A stretch of DNA of 64,000 nucleotides from Sipunculus nudus (lineage: Eukaryota > Annelida > Sipuncula > Golfingiida > Sipunculidae): assembly GCA_026874595.1 (NCBI GenBank), contig CM049313.1:69000659-69064658 (forward strand). The letters are read 5' to 3'. This document shows, piece after piece, positions 1 to 11,200 of the stretch. The notes below the pieces were generated by a model. It saw only the letters and a list, made by a program, of their open reading frames with translations, had not been told where the DNA came from and ran no database searches. The first letter of the stretch is position 1. Each line of letters starts with the position of its first letter. Both the position numbers and the translations under genes were made by a program.

Positions 1-250
1 CTTTCAGTTGTTCTTGTAAGTCGTTTTGTATAAACGTTTGTATATACAGTTACAGTTACATTACAGTTATATATATTTAATCATATATTTATTTATTTAT
101 ATATATATATATTATATATATATATATATATATTTATATATACATATATATATATATATATAAACGGAAGATCCGCGGTTGGTAAACATATATTTTTTCT
201 CATGCATGAATTATACAAAATGGCTTTGCATTTGTCTTCTTCTACAATGA
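1..250. repeat. AT-rich start with TA microsatellite
   Basis: Positions 67-162 are almost pure TA/TTTA simple sequence. No coding region or RNA gene is visible here. Confidence 0.7.
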
Positions 251-466
251 TTGTTCTATGAACTATTTCTGTTCAGCACGGTTAGCAACATGGCAGAGAG
301 GCCGGACCTAGTTCCATCGCCAATGATGGACATGTTAGAGGAAGATGAAGGAGAGAGCAGGGTGACGCCAGATCCGGTTGCTGAGATCTCTGGAGCTGAA
401 GAGATAGCTGGTATTGAAACCAATGCAAGATTTGCCTTGTCACTTAATATCATAAAGCAATATTAA
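251..466 (+). other. short unassigned ORF, possible exon
   Basis: An open frame with an internal Met at 291 begins MAERPDLVPSPMMDMLEEDE and is acidic. A TTCAG acceptor-like site lies just before that Met and TAA closes the frame. It sits beyond the 3' end of the oppositely oriented Harbinger relic, where such elements often carry a second (Myb-like) gene, but I see no SANT helix pattern. Function unknown; chance is possible. Confidence 0.2.
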
Positions 467-1485
467 CAATTTAAAACTGTTATTATATGTTGTCATTCAT
501 TTTATGTATTAATTATTCATATATTGATTATGATGGTGTTTATACTTTTAGGTATTTGTAAATAATTAACAACAATAAGTATCAGTTTTTTTATCTGACT
601 TGATATGGACAGAACAAATGTTATGGAACAATAGCTTTTATCGTGCAGTCCTCTTTGAATATAACCCGTTTGCCATGGCAACGGATGTTCTACAAAGTAT
701 GTTGTGAATTTATTCCTGGCATCTATAGCCTCTGTAGTGCCTCTAGTCGGCAGCCCCCTAAGAGACTTAAAACTCCCGACATCTGGTTGCGCTTCTTGCA
801 TTGTTTCAGATGGCAATACAGGAGTGGTCTCAATATTGTGCAATATTTTTGTCCTTGCGCGATTAGGTTAACAGATGATGGTTATACAGCGACCTTTGTG
901 TGGAATACACGCCACCAAGCTGCAAGTATGCCAAAGGCACTTCTGACTCGCGAATGCCTGTAGTTGTATATGCAAGTTGATCCATACCTGAATTTCTTGC
1001 AGGGAAAGGTCGCATGATGTGTCTTTGGAGAGGAATTGCTTCGTCTCCGACCACTACATAAGGCGTTGGACCTAGGTCTTCGGAACCTTCTATTGTAGAT
1101 TATTCTGGAAGATACAGCATGGCCGGAGCTGCTAGTAGTTTGCCGAGATTCGAGTGGGCAAAGATGCCACCATCTGATTGCTTCCCAAATGCTCCTATGT
1201 CAACAACTATGAGTTTATGATTTGAATCCACAAATGCCATTAATACAATCGAAAATGTTCCTTTATTATTGTAGAGGGACCCGCTTTTCGCTTGGGCCCT
1301 CGAAACAATGTGTTTGCCATCAATGGCACCGACACAATGTGGGTAGTCCCACTTCTCTCGAAAGTCTCTTGCAATTTCAATCCATTGGGATACTTTACAG
1401 GGCACTGCCATGTACGTCTCAAGCATGCTATCCTATATAGCTGCACATACCTCCGGAGTAATTTTTGACACGATATTGAGGCCAA

Positions 1486-1915
1486 CCGGATATTGTCTTG
1501 ACACGGATGTAGGAGACCTGTATTAAATGATTACTGTAATAATGTATTTATATGACAAAAAAAACCAATATATTTCTGATGCTAAAATATATTGGCATAT
1601 CTTTTACTAAGGATTAAATTGTAGGCATGTACGGGTAAAAAAACTACGAGTCATTTAGATCAGAATATATGGCTTCATGCAGCTCGAGTTTTTTATGATC
1701 AAAATCAATCATTTTTGTATGATCGATCATCGGTACAGATAATTACGCGAGTTTTACAAACATATGGTGACTTCATCAAAGGATAATGTATATATAGGTA
1801 TGATCACGTCATGTTGAAAGAGGCAAGGGTATTAATGACAGATGTGTCAGTTTATTTTCCAGGGTGGGGGTGGGATGACACACACACACATTGTTACGGA
1901 TTGACATAAAAGCGG
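1486..1915. other. no gene seen (inside Harbinger relic)
   Basis: AT-rich sequence between the two halves of the Harbinger relic, with a short CA run near 1880-1890. Nothing else recognised. Confidence 0.5.
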
Positions 1916-1919
1916 ACTG

Positions 1920-2032
1920 AACTGTCTCGCTAGTGTAGGTTGCATTTTAGGTGAAGCGGTTGGAACGTCGGAAATGTGCGCCACCTGCAGGGTTTCGAAT
2001 CCCGGATCTGCCCAAAATTTTACCTAAATACA

Positions 2033-2079
<47 letters not shown>

Positions 2080-2080
2080 T
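1920..2080 (+). repeat. tRNA-derived SINE-like fragment with TA tail
   Basis: A segment around 1955-2015 ends in GGTTTCGAATCCCGG, which closely matches a Pol III B box. Upstream, AGGTGAAGCGGTTGGAACG could be a decayed A box. It is followed directly by a TA microsatellite (about 2037-2080), as SINE tails often are. This is inference from box B and layout; the tRNA cloverleaf is not intact. Confidence 0.5.
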
Positions 2081-2081
2081 A

Positions 2082-2816
2082 ATAAATACGGTCCAAAAGT
2101 ATATATTCCACATATTCACACACACATATATATATTAATATATAGCATGTATATTGGAGGTTATAAATAAATAAAGATTCATCCTTTATGCATGTTTAAC
2201 TGGGCTATGGACGGCAAAATCAAGATGTTTAATAGGCCTATATAATAACTCCCCCATGGCATCCGACACCCACATACACACTACACACATTAGGAAGTAA
2301 TCGGACGTTTAATCAGTTGTCATTATGGGCCATCATAAGAGTCCTATTCAGATTTACATTATCTGTCAGCCATGCGGTGCGAGTAAGGAGATAGCAGTGC
2401 TCCTCCCACTACCGTCTGAACGACAGTGATGACGCCACATAACATGTACAAAATTTATTTCAACACTTTATGTTCGCGTTTGTTGGACCATAAATGTGCC
2501 CACATTTGTGGATTAAGGGCCGATCGCAATTTTGAGTCATTATTCATTGTAATGATTAACATATAAAAAATTCACGATGGCCCAAATGTTTTCTTTATAT
2601 CATCAAGCATGTAATGACTGATCAATTTTAATTACATACGTGACGAGATATTTAAATAAAGGCAAGTTTTAACATTATCTAAAAGGTATAAATAATTAAT
2701 TTTAAAAAATTTGAATTAATTAGTAAACACCTCTTTTTTAATATTTCTTTGCCTTGCATAATATAGTACAACAAACAATTCATGCAAATTCATATATCTC
2801 ATTATGAGGGTCTTTT
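2082..2816. other. no gene seen
   Basis: AT-rich sequence with short CA runs. It lies between the two halves of the Harbinger relic. Nothing recognised. Confidence 0.5.
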
Positions 2817-3524
2817 TCATGACGTATCGATGTGCCGTGAAAATTGTTTAAGAATACTTGCAGATGACTTTAAGCTTAACTTAAGCATATTGCCAACCTT
2901 TGCCTGGCACCAAGAGCAGCTCCGCTGACTGATTTTTTTCTGGATAAGTGGTCCAACATAGCCGAGGACTTCCTCAAACTTTTCCAGGGACAAACGAAAA
3001 TATTCACAAAATTTCCCTGCATCCAATGCTAGTTCATGAACCAGATTGTGATATGCCCCTTGCTGAATCCGTATTTTTTTGTGATTTCATGGACCCAGAA
3101 ACTGTGCCTTCTCCGGCTCCTCCCAAGCCTCTGTCTCAGCAGCAGGGCAGCGACCTCAGGTCCTCCTCTTCAAGTTCTTCCTCCTCTTGCTGGAGGAGCC
3201 ATAGCCTAACATATTTATGAGACATGTCTACCTTGGGACTAACTCCGCTTCCAAGTGACACCTGAATTCGTTTTGCCGCGTGAAATTGACAACCCGCACG
3301 TATGGAAAGGGGCTGCCCGCATACGGGCCCCCGCGCAGGTGAAAATCTGTATGAATGGAAAGGCGGTCGTAATTCCGCATGGTGAAAGGTCATTTAATTC
3401 CAACAACAATTTTGTAAGAAAGGGGGCTTCATTTACTCTATGAAACAAAGAAAAAAAATCGTAGTTCTCCTCAGTGTACAGTTCACAAAACGCGACTTAC
3501 CCATTCGAGTCCATGTCTGGGTCC

Positions 3525-3775
3525 TTCAATTTCAAGTTCTGGTCTTTAAGCTTTAATTCATGGACCTTAAGTTTCAATTCATGGTGTTTAAGCTTCAAGT
3601 CATGGTCCTCAAATTTCAAATCATGATCTTTCAGTTTCAAGTTATTGTCCTTAAATTTCAAGTCATGGTCCTTAAGTTTAAATTCATGGTCCTTAAGTTT
3701 CAAGTCATGGTCCTTAAGTTTCAAGTCAAGTTCTTTAAGTTTCAAGTCATGGTCCTTAAGTTTCGAGTCTAAAGT
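3525..3775. repeat. 21-bp minisatellite
   Basis: About a dozen imperfect copies of a 21-bp unit (consensus part CATGGTCCTTAAGTTTCAAG). Because 21 is a multiple of three, both strands stay open. The minus frame reads as heptads of the type DHDLKLK and would look like a coiled coil, but this is most likely a by-product of the repeat rather than a gene. Confidence 0.8.
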
Positions 3776-3850
3776 CCACCTTCTTCTCTCAGTCTTCTGA
3801 AAAACCGAGTCCGAGTTCAATTTGTACTGTAAAACAAATTTTTTCAAACC

Positions 3851-5111
3851 AGTTGTAAAATATTCAATTTAATTTGTACATTCTAGTTTATATTTTGGAC
3901 AGTTGTTCTTCCATATACAGGATTATACATGTTTCAAATCTGAAGATCATGTTCAATTTAATATTTCATTTGCAATACATCACTATATAATAAACCCGTT
4001 AATAGGCCACTACAGGTTGGTGTGTTAACTTTAAAATATAAATGTCACTTTAGTATACATCAATGAGATATTTGTGACCTGAGCAGAATTCTCATTTTCG
4101 AGTCCCATTTCAAGTTCGAGTCAGTGGCTGCCAAGCTCAAGTCCGTGTCCGAGACCTTGAAAAAAAAGTGGACAAGTTTTCTTAGTCTATACTCCGGACT
4201 TGAGTACGGACACGAGTTCCACCTCACTGGTTCAATATGACAACTATATGACCCTATGGGGGAGGGGGGGGTCCCTATTGAGAGATCCTCCCCAATTATG
4301 TTTGTATTCGGCTGGTATTCCGAGGTTCATTCGTGCATAAGTGAATATTCCTTGATCGCGTTCCTGAGCCCGGTTTCAGTAATTATGTATATAATTTACC
4401 GTGTAACAGGTATGACATGACAATATAATGTTTTAATTAAAACATTACAGCCAAGTAAATAATCCGAAGTGGAATTATCACTGACATTTAAACCAGTGGT
4501 GTGGTGACTCCAAGGAACCATCAGATTGTTTGAGGAATATGAGTCATGTTTTCATGGATAGAAAACTCCAAATGAAAAGAGTGCCAATCCATGAATGGCG
4601 TTTAAATTTTACTGGTAACAAATCCTTTGTCATATAATGAATATCAAAGATTTTTTTTCAATATAGCCGAAGAAGGGTAATTATTATAGGGTATTTAGTA
4701 TTTATTTCCCTAGTTAAATGAGTTTGCCATGTGAGGCAGAAGAAAAAACAACATAAAACAGGACTATTTGTTGTAAATGGAATACTCATCCGAAGAACCA
4801 TTGACGTCACTAATTATTGTGCCTTCGCTATGAGCGAATGTGTGTCTTGTTAGCTGGTTGATTGTTTTGCTTGTTAGCAACTTTACGCAAATGTGGCAGA
4901 CAGCGAGCATGGAAGTGGGTGTTTGGTGTGTGTGTGTGTAAGTGGATGTGTATGTGTAAACAAATGGGCATAGTCTAGGACTGTGTTTCAGTTTAATGCA
5001 CTCGGACATCCCATATTGTATATAATACCCTGTCAGTACTTAACCTATGGTCTATTTATATTAAGGCACATACCGTGAACCCTCGTATTTTACGCTTTGC
5101 TGCTATTGCTT
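3851..5111. other. upstream intergenic region, no gene seen
   Basis: No coding signal. Around 4095-4225 there are several GAGTCC/GTCCGAG-type motifs similar to the edges of the 21-bp minisatellite. A short G-run lies at 4258-4271 and a TG run at 4925-4940. The end of this stretch leads into the promoter of the modular gene. Confidence 0.5.
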
Positions 5112-5118
5112 TATAAAA
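5112..5118 (+). promoter_or_regulatory. TATA box of the plus-strand modular gene
   Basis: TATAAAA lies 93 bp before the start codon at 5211 and is followed by a CT-rich and GC-richer stretch. That spacing would give a short 5' UTR of roughly 65 bp. No upstream exon is required by the reading frame, but one cannot be excluded. Confidence 0.5.
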
Positions 5119-5210
5119 TTTTTCCTCCGTCTCGGCCGGTTGAGGTTACGACGAATCATAGGTGTCACAAGCGTCTGTCCATTTCGACCTTGGAGACCAG
5201 AGGAGGCAAC

Positions 5211-5250
5211 ATGTATCGCTCAGCCTTGTTGGTGTTTGCCTTAATTACAG
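5211..5250 (+). CDS. gene 1 exon 1: signal peptide
   Basis: ATG follows GGAGGCAAC. The 40-nt exon encodes MYRSALLVFALIT and ends in phase 1 at ACAG|GTAAAG. With the next exon it forms a signal peptide, probably cut after LTA (residue 17). Confidence 0.8.
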
Positions 5251-8200
5251 GTAAAGTTTAGCTATTCATAGTAAAGTACTTAAAAGAACTAACATGTGAT
5301 ATAAAAATCAATTTGTATGAGCAAGTATTTGACGATAGTTTCTTTATTTGTTAACATGTAGTTTTAAACCACAAAATGAGGAATTGCCATTTCAAAGACT
5401 GTCATGTTACTGTTGGGGAGTTGTTTATTAAATCATTGATCAAACTCGATATCGAAAGATATACAACTGTGACGTAACTTCCATTGATGATTTGATTTAG
5501 GTATTTAACTGAGAAAAGTAATTGAGTAGCAACTGAGTAGTAATTGAGTAGTACTAATTCTTTGGCTCCGCCCTTTTGAGCACAGCACTACGTGTTCCAC
5601 CTTGGGTATTGCTCCAACTGTTCATACTGTTGTTACACTGCTTCACTTGTTCCATCATCTAGAGTAGTGATTCACTTTATCCATCCTGTGGAGTATTGTT
5701 CCATCCATCCATCCTGTAGAGTACTGCTTCATTAATTCCATCCTGTGGAGGAATACCTAGCTTCTTCCATCATCCTGTGGAGTGCTGCTCCACTTGTCCC
5801 ATCCTGGGTACTGCTCCCATTGTTCATCCTTTCTTATACTTCTTCACTCGATCCATCCTGTTAGTCCAGTCAACGAATGACTTAGGTAGGACAATAGTGT
5901 TATCTAAGGTTTCTCACCTGAAATGGATTCATTATGGTTTCTTAGTTCACAAATAGTACCCCCAACCGATTCCACCCATGGCAAAGTGTCATTTCCACCC
6001 CAAGTCCAAGATGGCCGCCGTTATAAGGGGTGAAATATTTAAATGGCGATAATTCCATAACTAACTGACATAGAAACACATTTAAGATGTCATTTCCAAC
6101 TAATATTAGGATTATTATTTATTATTATTTATTTTGATTTTTACTTAGATATTTTGTGGAGGCTTCTTCAGCGTAGTTATTTGAACTGGCTGGTTTTGCT
6201 GTTGCCATGAATAGGTCAAATCTATTACCTGTGATGTCAGCATGGTGTGTGTAACTTAAAATTCATCAGAACAATCTGCGAGAACGTTTTGAAACTTTGG
6301 CTGAGAAATACGCCGTCCTGTAGATTTAACTATCAGCATCTGCCCCTACATACTCAACAGAGATATTTGCTTTGACCATCTCTTCTGCAAAGGATCTCAC
6401 ACAAGGAGTAGAGATACGGATAATGATGATTATGATTGTGATTATGATGAAGTAGAAGAAAATAATATTCTGATGAATAGGTTCAAAACTAAGAAGAAAC
6501 ACTGAATTAATGGGAATTCTGATGTTAGCTAGCCGTTACACCTTAAATGTCACGTTGTTGCAAAAACATTGAATGAGGGACAGTTCTGGTGTTTTTCAAT
6601 CAAACTTGACGTTGATGTGTGAAAAAGAACCTTTCCTCGCCTAAAAACTACCACTTATAGAATAATCTATATCAATTTAGATGGAAATGGCTCTTTGAAT
6701 GTGTTTCTATATTACTTTCTTGCAAAACACATGCTATATCATGACTATTATTACAAGTTTGACTTTTACCTTGATCTTCACGCATGGTATGTACCTTTTC
6801 TATGCATTTCTATGTCATTTTCTTGCAAATCATGCCATCTCATCTCATGTTTTTTTTCTCCTCCAAGTTTGACCTTGACCTTACAGATATATACCTTTGA
6901 TGACCTCAGAGGTGTCATCAAATGAACGAGCATCCTAATATTAGTCGAAAAAGACATTTTAAATGTGTTTCTATGTCTGTTAGTTATGGATTATCGCCAT
7001 TTAAATGTTTCAGCCGTTATAATGGCGGCCATCTTGGATTTTTGGTGAAAATGACCCTTTGCCATGGGTGGAATCGGGTGGGGTTTTACAAGTGCACTAA
7101 GACACCTCAAATGAAATCATTTCAGGTGAGAAACCTTTGATAACATTATTGTTCAACCCCCTTTGATAAAAATAGTTCATTGACTAGACTATGTGGAGTA
7201 TTGCTTCACTTCTTCAATCCTGTGGGGTATTGTTTTACCTGTAAATACTCTGTCATACTGCACAATTTGTTCCATCCCGTGGAGTACTTTCCTACGTGTT
7301 CCATCCTTGGATATGCTCTATTTGTCCAACTGCACCTCTTGTTCCATCCTGTGGAGTTCTGTTTTACTTGTTCCTTTTTTTCTTCAAAACTTACCTTAAA
7401 CAAAATGAAGTGTCATTTGATAGCCATTAATTCGTAGACTGTACAACCTCATGGTGAAACTCACAAATCCTGATAATTAATGAATTAAAATGAAAATTAC
7501 ATGTCGTAATAAATAAAAACCAACATTACATAAAACTGGGACCGTTTGACGAAAACTGACATCATTGAGGGAATTCCCGGGGATTCCCTCAATGAATGAT
7601 CAAATGACACAATTTCTATGACTACAGTGTGGAGTGCTGCTCCACTGGTTCCTTCTTGTTAAATACTCTTACATTTGTTCAATCCGGTGGAGTACCTCTG
7701 TCCTCTGCTCCACTGGTTCCTTCTTGTTAATTAAATACTCTTACATTTGTTCAATCCCTTGGAGTACCTCTGTCCGTGATCCATTCTACCAGCCATATAT
7801 ATTTCTACCACTTGGTGGAACACTGTAACTTAAATGCAGTACAGGTTCATGGATTCCATATTGTTGTACTTATTTCTTAATGCGGAGATCGAACTGTTCC
7901 ACTTGTACCATCCGTCGGAGTACTGCTCCACTTGTTCCATCCTTGGTTGTTCGTCTTCATTTATTTCATCTGTGGAGCAAAGATAAAATGTACAAAGTTT
8001 GTCGTTTAAAAGAAATTAAGGTTTATGTAAATAGGTTTCATTCAAATACTATTTCGAGTTTATGTAATGTTGCTTGGAGAATTTTAGCACTAAGTGAAAA
8101 GTGACCTTGGAATAAGAGTAACATTGTAATTTATATATCAGTTCTCTTACATATTTTTTTATGGTTTTGTAAAAGTGTTCAAAACGACTAAATGTCACCA

Positions 8201-11200
8201 TAACCCTGTTATGCAGGATATTTAATGCAGAGAGTTATACGTTGTAAATAGGAACGGAACTTACGCGGGTGTTATCTCGCTGTCAAATGCCACCCCTTCA
8301 AAAAAGTGAATTTGTATTCTGCAGGCTTAACGGCAGACGAGGTGTGTGATGATCAAGTATATATAGACTGCATCCAGCCTATGCTTGACAAGGTCGGAAG
8401 TAACATCACCAACATCCTTGAACTTGTGCAAGCCTCCCCGGTCAGAGTTCATCAGGGATGTAACTCGTAAGTTTTATGTAATACCCTCCCTTTTTGTGCA
8501 GGCGAGATGTGACAGGAATTCAGCATTGTAATTTGCGTCGCAGTTGGAGACTTCATGGTCGCTGTGCCATTGTAATCGTCTTAAAATGCCGCGCCTTAAC
8601 TATTCCGTGCCACTGCATTTGCCTTAATTTCTCGCTCTATAGCCATATTGTGTCGTTCCATTTGTCATAAATTGCCACGCTTTACCCGTAATATGCCCTA
8701 CGAATGGCCGTAATAAGGCCTCGGGCCAAAAATCTCACCTTCCCTAATCAAGGAATTTTGTGTGACTCCTCTATTTTTAGCTCAGCTGACTGAAAGTCAT
8801 CTGAGCTATAGCGATCACTCTTTGTCCGTCGTCCGTCTGTCTGTCCGTCTGTCTGTCCGTCTGTCCGTCTGTCTGTCCGTTAACCAGGCACAAATCGTAA
8901 CCACTGGACCTGGAATCTTCTAACTTGACATCCAGGGAGTACCATGAAAAATCTCCTTGGAAACCTGAAATTAGGTCTCTGTTACCCATAACCTCTGAGC
9001 TATTGGGCTCCGAAGTACCCCCCAAAAAAATGGAAAATTTGATACAAAAGCTCAAGTATCTGAACAACTATTGCATTGATCACCATGATTCTGTGCATGG
9101 ATATTGATCATGGAATGTTTCATCAGTTTCTGCAGTCTGGTGGCGCCCTCTATATTTTTTCGACTTTTTACGAATTTTTTTCTTTATTTTTGAGACCTCT
9201 TGAGATGTGGTCATCTGTTAACAGGGCACAAATTGTAATGACTGGACCTAGAATCTTCTCTCTTGAAATTCCGGGAGGCCCATGAAAAGTCTCTTTGGAA
9301 ACCTGAAATTAAGTCTCTGTTACCCATAACCACTGAGCTATGGGGCTCCGAAATACCCCCCAGAATAATGGAAAATTTGATTCAAAAGCTCCAGTATCTG
9401 AACAACTATTGCATTGATCACCATGATTCTTTGCATGGATATTGATCATGGAATGTTTCATCAGTTTCTGCAGTCTGGTGGCGCCACCTGTATTTTTTTA
9501 AATTTTTACGAATTTTTTCTCTATTTTTGAGACCTCATAAGATGTGGTCATCTGTTAACATGGCACAAATCGTAACAACTGGACCTAGAATCTTCTCTCT
9601 TGACATGCTGAGAGGCTCATGAAAAGTCTCCTTAACACTTGAAATTAGGTCTCTGTTACCCATAACCTCTGAGCTATGGGGCTCCGAAGTACCCCCCGGA
9701 ATAATGGAAAATTTGATACAAAAGCTCAAGTATCTAAACAATTATTCTATTGATCACCATGATTCTTTGCATGGATATTGATCATGACATGTTTCATCAG
9801 TTTCTGCATTCTGGTGGCGCCACCTGTATTTTTTCAATTTTTAGCTCAGCTGACTGTAAGTCATCTGAGCTATAGGGATCACCTTTTGTCCGTCGTCCGT
9901 CCGGCCATCCAGGCGTCTGTCTGTTAACAGGGCACAAATCGTAACCGCTAGACCTGGAATCTTCTTACTTGACATCCTGGGAGGTCTATGGAAATTCTCC
10001 TTGTAAACCTGAAATTTAGTCACTGTGACCTATATTCTCCGAGCTATGGGATTCTGAAGTACCCCCCAGAATAATGCAAAATTTAATACAAAAGCTCAAG
10101 TATCTGAACAACTAATGCATTAATCACCATGATTCTTTGCATGGATATTGATCATGGAGTGTTTCATCAATTTCTGGAGATTGGTGGCGCCACATATATT
10201 TTTTTTTTATTTTTTTACGTTTTTTTACTCTTCTTTTGTGATCTTTAAACATTTTGTCATCTGTAAACAGGGCACAAATCATAATGACTGGACCAAGAAT
10301 CTTCTGTCCTCACCTCCAGGGAAGCCGATAAAAGGTCTACAAAGAAACCCGAAATAAGGTCCCTGTTACCCATATTCTGTGAGCTATGGGGCTCTGAATT
10401 ACCTCAGAATAAAGATTTGGTCATATATTAACAGGGCACAAATCATAATGACTGGACCTAGAATCTTCTTTCTTGACATGCAGGGAGGCCTTTGAAAAGT
10501 CTCTTTGGAAATCTGAAATTACCCCCCAGAATAATGCAAAATTTAATATAAAAAGCTCGAGTATCCAAACAACTGATGCATTTTCCCCCATGGTTCTTTG
10601 CACCGATATTGAACATGGAGTGTTTCATAAGTTTCTGCAGACTAGTGGCACCACTTGTATTTTTTTGTTATTTTTACATTTTTCACTTTATTTTTTAGAC
10701 CTTTTAAGAAACATATTATATGGTCATAATATTTATTCAAAACAACAGCAAAAATAATAAAATCATTTGTTGTTTTTCTTGTTTTGCTACTACCAGGTAC
10801 ACAAGCTCAGTCTTGTAGCTGACTTGTTGAATTATTTTATTTTATTTTATTTATTTATTTATTTATTTTTTTTGCAGGGGAGCATATATTTCCTTAAAAT
10901 CAGATTCCTCTTGATATCAGTGCAATATTTATCATTATATGTCCTGATGTGTTTCTTCAGATAAGAATTAAGGTGAAGAGAGTGTTTTTAGCATTTTGTG
11001 TACATTCTTCATAAGGGGGTCTATATGAGGGCTGATATATTTGAGACTACACATTGAACGGTTGTCCTCTCCTTGGTCGTTTTATCGTGACAATTTGCCG
11101 ACTTTGTATCTTTGCCATCGTGGTTTTAGTCATCGATTTAGTAATTAGTCTCCCTTACACATGCATATTTACCGTGGGTCTCCGGCAAATACCAAGCGTA

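Larger units (their letters stand above)
660..3222 (-). pseudogene. PIF/Harbinger transposase (HARBI1-like) relic
   Basis: Fragments of a DDE-type nuclease of DNA transposons occur in order on the minus strand in several frames. Near 3222-3080 there is an acidic stretch followed by RRRHSFWVHEI. After an apparent frameshift in an A-run near 3075-3080 come GAYHNLVHEL and FCEYFRLSLEKFEEVLGYVG (about 3060-2900). The catalytic part lies at 1485-660: VGAIDGKHI (first Asp), VVDIGAFGKQSDGG (second Asp), VGDEAIPL (third acidic site), MRPFPARN, then EAIDARNKFTTYF and LPWQ at the C-terminal end near 669. These are standard landmarks of Harbinger transposases. About 1.3 kb between the halves (1486-2816) lacks recognisable coding sequence, and stops and frameshifts split the catalytic part. 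The protein is dead. Terminal inverted repeats were not identified. Confidence 0.8.

Noticed and set aside
1955-2015. Possible tRNA gene (B-box-like GGTTTCGAATCCCGG)
   Set aside because: No cloverleaf can be folded and the A box is poor; better explained as a SINE head.
3497-3847. Minus-strand 116-codon frame with LKDHDLK heptads (coiled-coil-like)
   Set aside because: It is the translation of a 21-bp minisatellite; the opposite strand is equally open.
8777-10023. Several 60-96-codon minus frames with similar sequences
   Set aside because: Translations of the 338-bp tandem repeat, not a gene family.
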